A stretch of DNA of 64,000 nt from Mytilus californianus. Taxonomy: Eukaryota; Mollusca; Bivalvia; Mytilida; Mytilidae. The notes under the pieces were generated by a model, which saw nothing but the letters and a program-made list of their open reading frames with translations, was not told the origin of the DNA and ran no database searches. The translations under genes and the position numbers were made by a program. The number at the start of each line of letters is the position of its first letter. The stretch's first letter is position 1. Location: NCBI RefSeq assembly GCF_021869535.1, contig NW_026262679.1:87293143-87357142 (forward strand), written 5' to 3'. Below, one piece after another: positions 11,640-23,878 of the stretch.

Positions 11640-14600
11640 TTTTCCCTTCATAGCATATTTCCGGGATAAGAGTACCGACATATGATAAAAAATTACAGGC
11701 TAAATTTTTAAGACTGATATGGAAAACGGTCAAATTAAAAAAAGAATAGCACTGTTTAGTCGCTATTTCAGTTTACTGTGTATTGCAAACACAGCTTGGG
11801 GTAAATGATTAAATATTCTGTCTGCTCGAATGTCCGTTTAGAACGTACAAATATTCAAAAATGTATGATGTGAGCACTTTGCAAAGAATGTGATTAAAAG
11901 AAAAGGGGATACAACTTAGGCATCGCAGCTACTACCCTGATTTTCTGCTATAATAGAAAGTAACGGATATTTGGGGTATCTATCAAAGACACAAATCAGC
12001 ATGTGCACAGCAAAAAAAAATGCAAAGGAATAGAATTTTTTTTTCATCATCTCAAAGTCAGTGAGGACTTGAACACAGAGCAAAAAAAAAATTAAAAAAA
12101 ATGGAGCATATACATATTTTATCTTTTTACATATTTCCGGGATAAGGGTACCGACATATTAAGTAAAATTGTAAGCGAAATTTTTCAGATAAATTTCGAT
12201 AAAGGTACAATCTAAAAAAAAACATAAAACATTGTTAATCTTTTTTAGATAAAGGTATACACATCGTCGCATTATATATGACTTGAAAGTGAAATGTTTT
12301 GTTTATTGGAATCATATTGGCCACACGACTTTAAAACGGAAAAGCATTTAAAATAAAAAATGTGAGTAGTTTGCACAGAATATACGAAATAGATATATAT
12401 ATGAATACATATATACAAACATGTTATTTTGAAGAGAAAGGGAAGACTTCTGAAAGCATCGCAGTTACTGACCGCTTTTCCCTGCATCACATGTTTTCCC
12501 TTCATAACATATTTCCGGGATAAGAGTACCGACATATGATATAAAATTACAGGCTAAATTTTTTAGACTGAGTAGGAAAACGGTCAAATTAAAAAAAATA
12601 GCATTGTTTAGTCGCTATTTCTGTTTACTGTGTATTTCAAAACAGTTTGGGGTAAATAATAATATATTCAGTCCGTTTAGAACGTTCAAATATACACAAT
12701 TTATGATGTGAGCACTTTGCACAGAATATGATGATGAAAAGAAAAGGGGACACAACTCAGGCATCGGAGCTACTACCCTGATTTCCTGCTATAAAAGAAA
12801 AGATAAGTTATGGAGTATCCATCCATGACACAACACCAGAAAGTGCACAGGAATAGCGCTTTTATTGTTTTTCTTCATTTCAAAGTCACAGTGAGGTTTC
12901 AACAGGTAGCAAAAACCAAAAAAAAAGAGCATAAACATATTTTCTCTTTATAACATATTTCCGGGACAAGGGTACCGACATATTATGCAGAAATGCAAGC
13001 TACATTTTTCAGATCAATTTCGATAAAAGAATAATCTTTGAAAAAAATATGGCATTGTTCAGTCTTTTTTTTTTCTTTTTTTTTCTTTTTGTTATATTTT
13101 AACCAGTCTTGCAAACAGATTCGGGCATAAAGGAAACATCCTGTTCGCTCGACTGTCCGTTTGATGTGAGCAGTTTGTAAAGAAGGTAAGAAACAAAATT
13201 GTTTTATTTTAGAAAGAAAGGAAATGCAACTGAGGGAATTTACTTACCCTTGCAACAAATATTTTCCATTCATAACATTTTTTCCGGGATAAGGGTAAGA
13301 CATAAAAAGTAAAATTGCGAGCTAAATTTTCCTGACCAACTTACACTGTAAAAATAACGCTTAAATTTAAATGTAAGTGTTACATGTTTAGGTCTAAATA
13401 TGTTTAGGATTGTGTTTAAATTCTATACGGATGGCTCCCTAAAGTGTTTTTGATCATTACATGTTTAGATTTTAAACATGTAATGCCTATCTATTGTGTT
13501 TAGGTCCTAAACGTGTAATGTCTATTGTGTTTAGATCACAAACGTGTAATGTCTATTGTTCTTTTAATGATTCATCTACCTTGAACACGTGGCGCTGCTA
13601 ATAAATAATACTTGAAATCAAACAAAGGAAAAATGAGGTCCTGTTGGCAAATATTGATGCCGTTACCAATGTGACAGAGTGGTGAAATATAAGTCGTCAT
13701 AATCATTTACTTTTGAACTCATTTATATGAGTAGCGAGTCCAAAATCATCTTGGAAATTTCAATGGGTTTATGTTTTAAATTTGTAACACTAGAAATAGT
13801 GTAGGTGCAAACAGACACAATTCGTCACAAACTCTAAATGATTATCAATAGGGACACCTGAAATCAAAACAATATGTACATACCTAAGCGCGAAAATTCC
13901 TAAACATTAAAAATTTGAGTCCCTCAATCCCTAGGCATATATATTTTCAAAAAGCTTAATGCGTATAGATAAAAGTGTTTAGATGATTTTGGCGTTTCAG
14001 AAAGTGGGACAAGAATGTGTTTAGGATTGTGTTTAGGATATAAACGCTATTTATGTAGTGTAGATAGAGGTATAATAAAAAAGATTATAGTATTGTATAA
14101 TTGATATTTCTATTTACTATATTGTGTTTTTTTAGTGTTGGAAACAAAGTTATGGGTATTTAGGAGCCAGTCTGTCCTCTCGACTTTCCTTTTAGAACGT
14201 TAAAGAATATTGCAAAAAAGTATTGTGTTATTTTACCAAAAAGTGGAGACAACCGAAATCATTGTAACTAATATTTACATAACTCCATTGCATATTTCCG
14301 GGATAAGAGTACAGACATAAAAAGTACAATTGCAGGAACATTTTTGCAAACTTATTCGCATGCAAATCTAATATAGAAATATTCATTGTTTTATCGTTAT
14401 TTCTATTAATTGTGTCGTATTTGTTTTACGTCTTGCAAGCAATTTTTATGGTATATAGGAATCATTCTTTCCACACGACTGTCCGTTTATAAGTTTAAGT
14501 ATTTAAAAATGTATGATATGAGTAGTTGTACAGAATATAAGAAACCATATTGTGTCATATTTGGGCAGAAAGGGGAGAAAACGGAAAGCATCGCAGCTTT

Positions 14601-15470
14601 CCCTGCAACACAAACTTTCTCTTTACATCATATTTCCGGGATAGGAATACCAACATAAAAAGTCAAATTGCAGACTTCTTCGGAAGGAGGTATGATATGA
14701 ACAATAATAACATGATCTTATCGTTTCTTTTTCCGTTAACAGTGTCGTAATTTTACATGTCTTACAAACAAGTTTAGAGGTATATATGCATTATTCTGTA
14801 CACACTGCTCAAGGCGCAGTTCAAAGCGCAATTACTTTATTTATATGATGCCAGCAGTTTCGCAAGTTTACAAGAAACTTGGTTTCATTCCGGAAAGAAA
14901 GGGAAAAAAAACAACAGCATCAAAGCAACTATCCACTTTCACTGAATCATACATGTACTTTTCTTTAATAAAATATTGACGGGTTAAGAGTACTGACATT
15001 ACAAATAAAAATGCAGACTCAAACCAGACTAATTCAGATGAAAGTATCATCTAAATATTTATAAGATTGTCTTATCTATATACATAATATTGTTTTCTAT
15101 TTCGTACGTGTTTTAAACGAAGTTTAAGGTCAACAGAAATTATCATTTCCATATAATTGTGAGTTGAATACGTAAAATGATTTGTGAGAAGTGTTAACAG
15201 AAAAATTAGATTTTTTTTTATATCAGCCTTAATTTTTCAGACTTATTTATATACATGTAGCTGTAATATGATAAAGTGTTATTATAAATACGTTTTATTT
15301 TATCTCTGTATATATATAATGAGCCGTTTCTTAGGGAACCGAGGGTTTGGCAGTAGCGGAGTTATCTTATTTTTTGTAGTTCTGCAAAACAGCTGTTGGT
15401 CGTATGTTCTTCCGTCAAATGAGAACTCACTTTTTATTTCCGAGATAAGAGTATTGACATACAGTAAAAT
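11640..15470. repeat. Nine-unit diverged tandem array with a CCGGGATAAG core
   Basis: A block reading CATATTTCCGGGATAAGAG then TACCGACAT recurs at 11654, 12130, 12508, 12954, 13276, 14291, 14629, 14971 and 15434. Spacing is about 320-480 bp (the 1015-bp step contains a 717-bp MITE, leaving about 300). Each unit also holds a CTCGACTGTCCGTTTAGAAC block, a TATGATGTGAGCACTTTGCA block and a GCATCGCAGCT block, more or less eroded. Units 1-2 and 3-4 form a higher-order dimer (offset about 824-854 bp). Divergence grows to the right. On the minus strand the core reads ATG TCG GTA CTC TTA TCC CGG (MSVLLSR), but frames after it are not conserved between units, so I do not call genes. Confidence 0.7.
13344..14060. 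mobile_element. MITE, 717 bp, TA target duplication
   Basis: Imperfect terminal inverted repeats (CACTGTAAAAATAACGCTTA at the left; reverse complement of the right end CACTACATAAATAGCGTTTA; about 17 of 23 match) are flanked on both sides by TA (13342-13343, 14061-14062). It sits inside a unit of the CCGGGATAAG array. Near the left it carries three units of about 33 bp (13460-13560) built on palindromes such as GTTTAGGTCCTAAAC, and AGGATTGTGTTTA recurs near both ends. TIR plus TA duplication suggests a Tc1/mariner- or ISL2EU-type non-autonomous element. No transposase is seen. Confidence 0.65.
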
Positions 15471-15720
15471 AGTAGACTATATTCAGAAGCTTCTATATAC
15501 ATTGTAGTTGTTCATATATTTGAGAGAAAATATGTTGCTGCATTTATCGGATAAAAGTTTATTCATTAAACTAAAATTACAAGATACCTAATACCTAATA
15601 GCCTGAATCGTTCACCTGGCAAAACTATATCTTGCATTGTTGATTATTTTATAGTTCCAACCTGTCATAGTTTTGGAGATAAAAGGCAAACATCGCGAAT
15701 AAGTCAAAAGTCGTCATTTT

Positions 15721-15733
15721 AGGGGGGGGGGGG
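15721..15733 (+). repeat. Poly-G run
   Basis: About 13 consecutive Gs in AT-rich DNA. The length is likely polymorphic or an assembly-sensitive site. Confidence 0.7.
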
Positions 15734-15942
15734 GTACTCTTGAAAGGAGTCATTCAAAGAAGCCATCTGATTATTTTGGTGGAAATTGGAAATAAGTAAA
15801 AATTGATATTCTGAGCATTTTTTGCGCGAATGATTTATTTCTCTATCTATTATGGTTTTCTAGATATTAGACAATTAATTCATTTAATTCCTATGTTCAG
15901 GTAACATGGTTTTTATACATGGTAGCCATGGTGGTTGAATTT

Positions 15943-16658
15943 TAAGAAGATAAAAAACACGAACAAAAAAATATAATACTATCGCGCTCATCCATATATA
16001 TTAAAGATATCCTGAAATTTAAATACTGAAGGATCTTTAGAAATAAATCAATTTTTACCGATTATTTGTAAAGGTCATGAAATATTTCAGGATATCCTGA
16101 ATTCGAATTATGAAGGTCCTGAAATTCTTTAGGATAAAAAAACAAGAGATGTGGTATGATTGCCAATGAGACAACCATCCTCCAAAGTTCAAATTTCAAG
16201 AGGGTAGCTTGTTTGGTTCTAACCAATCTTACACAATGCTCATATGACCGCTTTCTTTGGAAGTATATATAAATTCGGCTACATTAACAGGGTTGATTTT
16301 TAAGAAGATAAAAAACACGAACAAAAAAATATAATACTATCGCGCTCATCCATATATATTAAAGATATCCTGAAATTTAAATACTGAAGGATCTTTAGAA
16401 ATAAATCAATTTTTACCGATTATTTGTAAAGGTCATGAAATATTTCAGGATATCCTGAATTCGAATTATGAAGGTCCTGAAATTCTTTAGGATAAAAAAA
16501 CAAGAGATGTGGTATGATTGCCAATGAGACAACCATCCTCCAAAGTTCAAATTTCAAGAGGGTAGCTTGTTTGGTTCTAACCAATCTTACACAATGCTCA
16601 TATGACCGCTTTCTTTGGAAGTATATATAAATTCGGCTACATTAACAGGGTTGATTTT
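15943..16658 (+). repeat. Two identical 358-bp tandem copies
   Basis: The segment beginning TAAGAAGATAAAAAACACG (15943) recurs from 16301 with no difference that I can see by eye. Each copy contains ATATCCTGAAATT and AGGATATCCTGAATTC palindromic motifs and the first 60 bp of repeat B (GATGTGGTATGATTGCCAAT at 16148 and 16506). The absence of drift means a very recent duplication, or an assembly or heterozygosity artefact. Confidence 0.8.
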
Positions 16659-16751
16659 TAATTTTCTCCAGTATAACTTCAATGTATTAAATGTATTTGT
16701 AATGTTCTCCTGCTCATTATTATACCATGATTATGTACTAAATACTCTAAA

Positions 16752-16905
16752 ATTGAGAATGGAAATGGGGAATGTGTCAAAGCAACAACAACCCGACCAA
16801 AGAGCTGAAAACAGCCGAAGGCCACCAATGGGTCTTCAACACAGCGAGAAAATCCCGCACCCGGAGGCGGGCTTCAGCTGGCCCCTAAACAAAAATGTGT
16901 ACTAG
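16752..16905 (-). mobile_element. Penelope-like element, 3'-tail fragment
   Basis: On the minus strand it ends CCCCATTTCCATTCTCAATT, the same 3' terminus as the element at 33106-36090. It holds the last 154 bp (GGGGCCAGCTGAAG, GCGGGATTTTCTCGCTG, TTTGGTCGGGTTGTTG). It is 5'-truncated, as is usual for target-primed retroelements. Confidence 0.75.
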
Positions 16906-16984
16906 TTGCATTTCACTTTGAAATAAGTACACATAATGATAAAATTTACAACATGCAGCCTCCTCCATTTATAACAGCTGCTTT

Positions 16985-17130
16985 TCTTGAAACTTAAATA
17001 AGAAATAAAATAGCGCAAAGGTTTGCGTTATTTCGAACGGTTTGCGTTATAACGCAAAGGTTTGCATTGTAACGCAAACAAAGGAAGAAATATAAAAATA
17101 AAGTTTGTGTGGCGCTCATACGCTTCCGTA
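16985..17130 (-). repeat. Dispersed repeat G, second copy
   Basis: Its reverse complement carries the same CGCCACACA leader, ATATTTCTTCCT and several GCGTTATAACGC/AAACCTTT units as 5401-5565. It lies between two Penelope-like tails, which shows insertion into a retroelement-rich site. Confidence 0.6.
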
Positions 17131-17201
17131 ATAAAAGAATTATGACATTTTATTTTTTTTATACCAATCTCATCTACTCGCTTGATATTCTTGCTAATAA
17201 A

Positions 17202-18030
17202 ATTGAGAATGGAAATGGGGAATGTGTCAAAGAGACAACAACCCGACCATAGAACAGACAACAGCAGAAGGTCAACAACAGGTCTTCAATGCAGCGAGAA
17301 ATTCCCGCACCCGGAGGCGTCCTTCAGCTGGCCCCTAAACAAATATATATACTAGTTCAGTGATAATGAACGCCATACTAAACTCCAAATTGTACACAAG
17401 AAACTAAAATTAAAAATAATACAAGACTGACAAAGGCTAGAGGCTCCTGACTTGGGACAGGCGCAAAAATGCGGCAGGGTTAAACATGTTTATGAGATAT
17501 CAACCCTCCCCCTATACCTCTAGCCAATGTAGAAAAGTAAACGCATAACAATACGCACATTAAAATTCAGTTCAAGAGAAGTCCGAGTCTGATGTCAGAA
17601 GATGTAACCAAAGAAAATAAACAAAATGACAATAATACATAAATAACAACAGACTACTAGCAGTTAACTGACATGCCAGCTCCAGACTTCAATTAAACTG
17701 ATTGAAAGATTATGTCTTCATCATATGAATATCAGGCACAATCCTTCCCGTTAGGGGTTTAGTATCATACCATCATAACATATATGAGAAGAACATAACC
17801 CGTGTCATGCCAACAACTGGTTTTTAAATAAATGTGTTTAGTGCCGATGCAAAGACCCTATAAGTGAATCAATATTAACGCCAAAATATGCAATCTTTAA
17901 TGACCTGACAACAGTATCGTAACTATATCCCTCTTAATAAGTCTATTTAAAGGTTTTGTTAGCTTCAGAGGTGAATACTGACATTTTTGTGCTTTATAAA
18001 GAATATTTCCATAAAAAATTGGAATTCATT
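17202..18030 (-). mobile_element. Penelope-like element, 5'-truncated copy
   Basis: On the minus strand this reads the last ~60 codons of the reverse-transcriptase ORF (frameshifted; homologous to FYGNILYKAQKC...SLIGSLHR of the 33-36 kb copy) from about 18030, the stop near 17840, and the complete ~640-bp 3' tail ending CATTCTCAATT at 17202. The tail includes CCTCCCGTTAGGGGTTTAG-type sequence, the GACATGCCAGCTCCAGAC block, the CTGACTTGGGACAGGCGC box and the terminal CCCGCACCCGGAGGCG region. The protein is not functional. Confidence 0.8.
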
Positions 18031-18303
18031 ATCTATATCAAAAATGCCATTATTCTATATAAATCATAAAATTCATTTTTGTCTTTATAAAATATTAAAT
18101 CCGACTCATGCTATGAAACAAATATTGATTATAATTAGTATGAAAAAGCAATAAGTTAGAAACTGATGATCCAAAATCCAGAAAAAAGATACTGTTATAT
18201 ATCACCAGGCTAGATAGACTTGGTGTGTTGAAAAATTGCAGTCATTTGATTACAGATTAAAAAAATAATTATTCATTTTATAAGGGGTATTATAATAAAT
18301 GAA

Positions 18304-18460
18304 ATAGAGAATGGAAACTGGGAATGTGTCATGGAGACCACAACCCGACCAAAGAGCAAAAATTAGCCCAATGCCAACCAGTTCAGCGAAAAAAATCTTA
18401 AATCTAAACAATAATGTATACTAGTTCAGCGGAATGGGCGCCACACTAAACTCCGAAATA
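18304..18460 (-). mobile_element. Penelope-like 3'-tail fragment, eroded
   Basis: ATAGAGAATGGAAACTGGGA, then CAACCCGACCAAAGAGC and TACTAGTTCAGCGGAATG, match the terminal tail with many changes and a deletion of the CCGGAGGCG region. It is older than the 17202 copy. Confidence 0.6.
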
Positions 18461-18469
18461 TACAAATGA

Positions 18470-21337
18470 ATCAAAATAAAAAAAAAACACACAAGACTAA
18501 CAAATGTATTTTTGATCACATCACAAAAAGAGAAATCATCGATCTACAATTAGGAGAGAGAAGAAACGACAAGAAATTAGCAATACTGGATTCATTCTTA
18601 ATACAAAAAAGATTAAACGGGATGTTTTATATATTTCTTTTGAATCGTGACCTTTCAAAATTTTTCATTCAGTAATTTGTTTAACCAACTGATAAGCTCT
18701 GGTATCACTGATTTGAAAAAAATATTAATTGAATGAGATCCGCTTAAAGGGGCATCAGCTACAATTTAGACTTACAATTAAAATATGTTCGTTTTTGTTT
18801 TAAACATAATTAAAAGTGGAATATTAACATAAGCACTCTGTTTTATCCAATTTTGTAAAAATAAGCTCAAATATCGCTGATATAGTGTAGTTTTACAAGG
18901 CAATGATTAAACCTCATATGGGTCTGTATCCATGCAATCTTTATTTTGACCCTTAGATGGAGATGGGTTATCATGGCATGTGCTAAATATGTTCAGTTAT
19001 CAAAAAGAAAAGAATGTAAAAATTGAAAACAAAGTTTCCATAAGGAAGAACCTATTCATTAAGTGATTCGGCCCACAAAAATCTTTATTATACAAATAAA
19101 ACGATGACTTACATATTTTTGTTTGTAAATCTTTGACATTAAACCAAACAGACACAGAAAAATAAAACTCATCAAAGATATCAGGCTTATAGTTTTTTTT
19201 CAAAATCTCGTCCTAATACTATTGCACGAACTTGTCTCTTTAGTTATATTAATGCATGGTTGTATCGTGTTATATGAGCATCGGCAGTCTTCGGAAGTCA
19301 TCTAAATGGTTAATTTGACGGCGTTCAGTACTAAAATAAGCACAAAATGCTGATGATTTATCACGACTTACGATTTCATGCATTGTTTATTGTTTTCTTT
19401 TAAACTTTTGTAATCTTGGTTAAATATTCAAGTACCGGGTATGTTATAAATCAAATTAGGGGTTGGTGTCAGTTTGGGGCTAAGGTATTTGGCAGCCTAA
19501 ATCCCTTAAAATGTCGATCAATTTGAAACAGATGCCAATTTAACTCTGTACATAATAAAGGAAAAGTAGCTCTATGAGTTTATAGAAAGAATTTTCAGAT
19601 AGGTTCAAATAAAACCTTTACGTAAGAATGGTAATTTTATTAAATAAATGTGGAAATGACAAAACATATGTTTAATACAAATTATTACAGACCATAAGCA
19701 CATGATTGTATACCGCATTAAAATAATTACAGTGATAGCCTAAGGTATGTTTCTTCATAAAAACAAAGGACGAAGGGTATTCAATTAACATTAAACTCGC
19801 CTTTTCATTTATGTATAATGAAAATTTTAAATATGCATGTGTTTTATATACATTTTTCATACAAATAGATTTTACGGAGTACAGTCACTGTTTGTGCAAT
19901 ATGAAATGAAATTGTCTCACTTAGAATTGAAATATGTATTTGCAAGGTAAATAAAAAAATCAAGTTCTTCAGTGATAAACCTGTATGATACATCACGGCA
20001 GATTGAAGACAATTTATAATGCAAAACATTGAGGCACAAGCATATTTGTTATGTTATGAATAATAGATATGGCGTTTGCTGATCACGAACTTATATGGGA
20101 AACGGAATTGTTGACATAAATCTGAATCAGATGACGGAAAGGATAGTCGGGAATGATTTCCTTCCCTAACTATTCATCAGATAATCAAAATTAATAATGC
20201 AAAGTGAGAATAAACCTGTGCAAACTAGCTTCCGGACAAACAGTTTTATTGATTGCATTATTTTGGTAGGTGGAAAAGAAACATGACATACAAAACAAAA
20301 ATGTCTCTTTATTTACGTGATTGTAATGACCTTCGTCTGTCCAGGATTACAGAATTGATGTATACAGATAGATTATGACGTCATATAGTTGACTATAATC
20401 ATAGAAATTTCTATTGAAGAAAACAAAGCAAACCCCTAACAAGGAAAAGAAACTACTACATAATTAATTGTATATAAACATGTACAGTTAATTATGTGGT
20501 ATTAGACGATTTACTAATATAAAACTTTTATGTTCGGAAGGTACTTTTTATCGAATAAATGTTAATGAATGTATTTTTCTAGAGTTCGAATTTGAAACTG
20601 TTGCAGTGGCACATGATGAATTAATGAATAGCTAAAAGAAGTTACGCATGTGCATCCAATAAAGTAATGAGATTGTGTTGTTCTTAATTACCCGAACGGT
20701 TTAGATTTTCATCATCAAGTTCATACAGATGTAGTAGAAATTATGTTTTTCATTATGCTAAAGATGCAAAAGCCTGATTCGTTCGATATCACATAATTAT
20801 ATTTTATTTAGAATATCCATGAGTATTCAGTCTAAACATGTATTTTGCCAATAAAAAAAAGAAGAAAGCGCTACTGATTTAATATATCCCCTGAGAATGA
20901 TTACCAATGATAACAGTTATATCAACACTTTATGTTAAATGTTTTAGAGCATGTGCATAACTCTATACAGTAGTATATTTAAGCACAAGGTCGATTAGTA
21001 ATATGTCCATGTCTATGATAATAAATTAGGAGATATCGCTTCTCTAACAATCAGATTCAATACATCAGTCTGAATCTGTGTCTTGAAGCTTGCATGCACA
21101 TTGTGGTTTACCATCCTTTCTTTTCATTATTCAGTATGGATTATCTGATGGTAGTTCAGAAAAGAAAATTATTTTCGAATGTTATAAATAAACATGATAT
21201 TCCGAATCACATGCCTGAAATATTTTGTATTTGTCTTCTAGTATTTATAAAATATTGCCGGTATGAAAAAATATTTGGCTGAATGTGTATGCAAGACAAA
21301 CAGTTAGCATGATTAAATAAAAATAGGTAATAATTAA
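18470..21337. other. Unrecognised AT-rich sequence
   Basis: Apart from a 30-bp retrozyme-like remnant (19165-19195, ACTCATCAAAGATATCAGGC) I recognise nothing. A short imperfect hairpin (ACATAATTAATTGTA / TACAGTTAATTATGT) lies near 20458-20497. Confidence 0.4.
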
Positions 21338-21500
21338 TGCAGACGTCAATAAACTCATAATAAATTCCAGGCTTAAAATGTTTACGCCAGACGCGTGTTT
21401 CTTCTACAAAAGACTCATCAGTAACGCTCGAATAAAAAAAGTTAAGTACGAAGTTAAAGAGCATTGAGGATCCAAAATTCCGAAAGGCGAAGACGTGAAG
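21338..21500 (-). mobile_element. Retrozyme-like fragment
   Basis: On the minus strand this reads CTCAATGCTCTTTAACTTCG, the hammerhead (21382-21429), TTTTAAGCCTGGAATTTATT. It is about half a monomer. Confidence 0.75.
21382..21429 (-). ncRNA. Hammerhead ribozyme, stem II damaged
   Basis: On the minus strand GAGCGTTA, CTGATGA, GTCT-TTTGT-AGAA, GAAA, CACGCGTC, TGGCGTAA. The catalytic core and GTC site are present, but the pair closing stem II at the core is G-A instead of G-C, and stem I pairs over only about six positions. Weak or no activity is expected. Confidence 0.7.
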
Positions 21501-21599
21501 GACATGTAGCAACTGATCTGAATCATCAAGATTTCCGAACTGGAACAATTGAATTCGCCTTCCCAAGGATCGCTTTGAAGCGGGTCACACAAAATTCAA

Positions 21600-22960
21600 A
21601 CTATCGTACGTGACTAGTCAATGAGATGCTTTGTTAGATAATTTTCTTATTCAATCTTTGTTCAATTCTTAAACTTATAAACTGATATATTGATTTTTCC
21701 CTGGATATGACATTAATATATCAAATATGTTGTCTTCAAAATGCATTATTAGAGAATGTGATGTATGTATAGATGAGAGGACAACAACCCAATTTTACTA
21801 GAGAAACCACAGTTAATATTCAGAGGTTACATAACGTTTGAAAAATATACAAAGATATACAAATATATACCTGACAGCAATAACAAATTTCAAACTACGC
21901 CCAAACACTTGTATGGTCAAAAATTGCTGTTTTTTTTCGGTTATCGTTTTGTCATTTCAATTCATCGCCTTATGATTTTAGTCCTTCTCTTTCCTAGCTA
22001 CTTTATACTATTTGTAGACAGAGGCATACACATGTGGAGGGGTTAAATTTGGTGTGTAAGCACTTCTTTTAATATCAATCAGCGGAAGCCAAAGATAAAG
22101 GGATACAGATAAAACGCATAATAAAAAAATCAAATCAGAAAAGGCACTTAATTTACGAACATCGACATTTCCGAGTAATAAAACACAACAAAATATAAAA
22201 GTACTATGTAATAGTGTGTCAAAGAATATCGCATTGAAACTGAAAACAAGCTGAAAGTACTTGATCTTTTAATTGTGAATTCATGTACCCTTATACGTAT
22301 GCTTTATATCTAATATATATCATATGCTTAAAAATTTAAAAGCCTCCCACAATATGATTTTCTATACTTATAAGATAATACCGATTACATTTTTATGTCT
22401 ATTTATTGATATGGTATCTTTCGATATTTTGAACGACAAACAATGCAAAAAGAACGGATGATATTTCACTCATAATACCATACCGTCCCGAAAGACTTTT
22501 CAATCCTTGTTATGTTAGTTATAGAACCATCGTGGTTTTATTATCTTTATCAAAATGTTAATCGCCATGACTAGGACGATTTTGCTGTTAACTTTTATAA
22601 TCAGTCAGTTATTCATTAAACGTAATCAATATCTCACACAAGTAAATCATTGCCTGATGATGTACATGGGGAAAAAATATCACCAACGCATGACTTTTTC
22701 AATATAAAAACTTTGCTGAAGGAAAAATGAAAATAGTTAAACCATTGTCGTGACGTCAGCCTATTCATTTACCGTGGATTCTTTTTCTAGAATCAACGCT
22801 TTCTAAATCTGTCGCTGAAATGGATTCACCAAATTATATTCAATTGTTTCCTTTGTGTGCCTAATTTCATTAAGTTTGAATAGCTAATTTACTGATTTCT
22901 GTTCACTAATGGAATTAATTAAAAAACTTACCTTTAATTTTTGTAATTTTTATTTGCCTT
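21600..22960. other. Unrecognised AT-rich sequence
   Basis: No gene, RNA or repeat family is recognised in this stretch. Confidence 0.4.
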
Positions 22961-22964
22961 CACT

Positions 22965-23050
22965 GGGGATGATCGAACCCGTCCTTGAAATCTGTTATGT
23001 GTGACTGACATCAACATATCGACGAAACATCTCGGCTACCAATTGGTTAC
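22965..23050 (-). repeat. tRNA-like head (SINE-type), minus strand
   Basis: On the minus strand TTGGTAGCCGAGATG resembles a pol III A box and, about 55 bp on, GGTTCGATCATCC resembles a B box. The spacing fits a tRNA-derived SINE head or a decayed tRNA. The cloverleaf stems are not intact, so it is not called as a tRNA gene. Confidence 0.45.
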
Positions 23051-23162
23051 AATTTAAATGTCTATTTTATATATATAAATGAACATATGATATACATCTG
23101 TACAACGCACACACAGGGCTTGTACCTTTATATATACATAAAAGGCAAATCGTATAGTATAA

Positions 23163-23260
23163 GTTGGTAGCCGCGAGGTTAGCATGGTTAAGATCAAAAA
23201 GTTAAAGAGTCAAGTTAAAGGTAGGGACTTGTCGGTTTAGGTTCGAATCCCTGTATTCTC
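23163..23260 (+). repeat. tRNA-like head (SINE-type), plus strand
   Basis: GTTGGTAGCCGCGAGGTTAG (A-box-like) is followed by GGTTCGAATCC at 23240-23250, a perfect pol III B box. It shares the TTGGTAGCCG start with the minus-strand unit 110 bp to the left, giving two divergent heads. An extra segment between the boxes argues against a functional tRNA. Confidence 0.5.
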
Positions 23261-23580
23261 TTTGTTGACCCTATTCTTTAGTTTTTCTATTTTTTCTTAT
23301 TTTGTATGTAATTGTGGATATTTTTGAAATAATAGTGAGTTTTACCGTGGTTTTTTTTAATTATTATTGGCTATTTCACATATGTGAAACGAAAATGATT
23401 ACATTCAATTTGTCCATTGTTGTTTTATAGATACATGTATATAGTAAGATTTCATCTGTTTTACTACATAATTTTACAAATGTTTATTCGCAAATTCCTA
23501 TGCGAGTAAATCGTGATGTGCCTAGAGTTAGGCTTCTTGCTAGAAATTCCGGTAACCTACTTATTATATATTACTTTATA

Positions 23581-23640
23581 TCTGCTCTTTGGTCAGGTTG
23601 TTGTTTCTTTGACACATTCCCCATTTCCATTCTCAATTTT
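23581..23640 (+). mobile_element. Penelope-like terminal 60 bp
   Basis: CTGCTCTTTGGTCAGGTTG and CCCCATTTCCATTCTCAATT are the extreme 3' end of the element, oriented forward. It is a very short 5'-truncated insertion. Confidence 0.7.
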
Positions 23641-23878
23641 ATTAGAAATAAGTTCGAATATATCTTATTTTGTAAACACAGATAATATTCAGATGCCTGA
23701 TAATTTAGAGACAGACGTGTTATGTTATATTTGTATTTTTCTAACCAAATAGTTGTGATCTTCTATTTAGTAATGCATCGTTGAACATGATACCATGGTT
23801 ATTTAAACTCACTTACAATACCTTCTAATTAAGAAAAGACTTTAATTTTGAAAAGACATCAACACAATAGTTTAAGTA

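Noticed and set aside
11353-11733. 126-codon minus-strand ORF
   Set aside because: It crosses repeat B and the CCGGGATAAG array. The frame is not kept in other array units.
16615-16905. 96-codon plus-strand ORF
   Set aside because: It joins the 358-bp duplication to an antisense Penelope-like tail. There is no family similarity.
21207-21566. 119-codon minus-strand ORF
   Set aside because: It reads through the retrozyme-like copy and its hammerhead, so it is non-coding RNA-element sequence.
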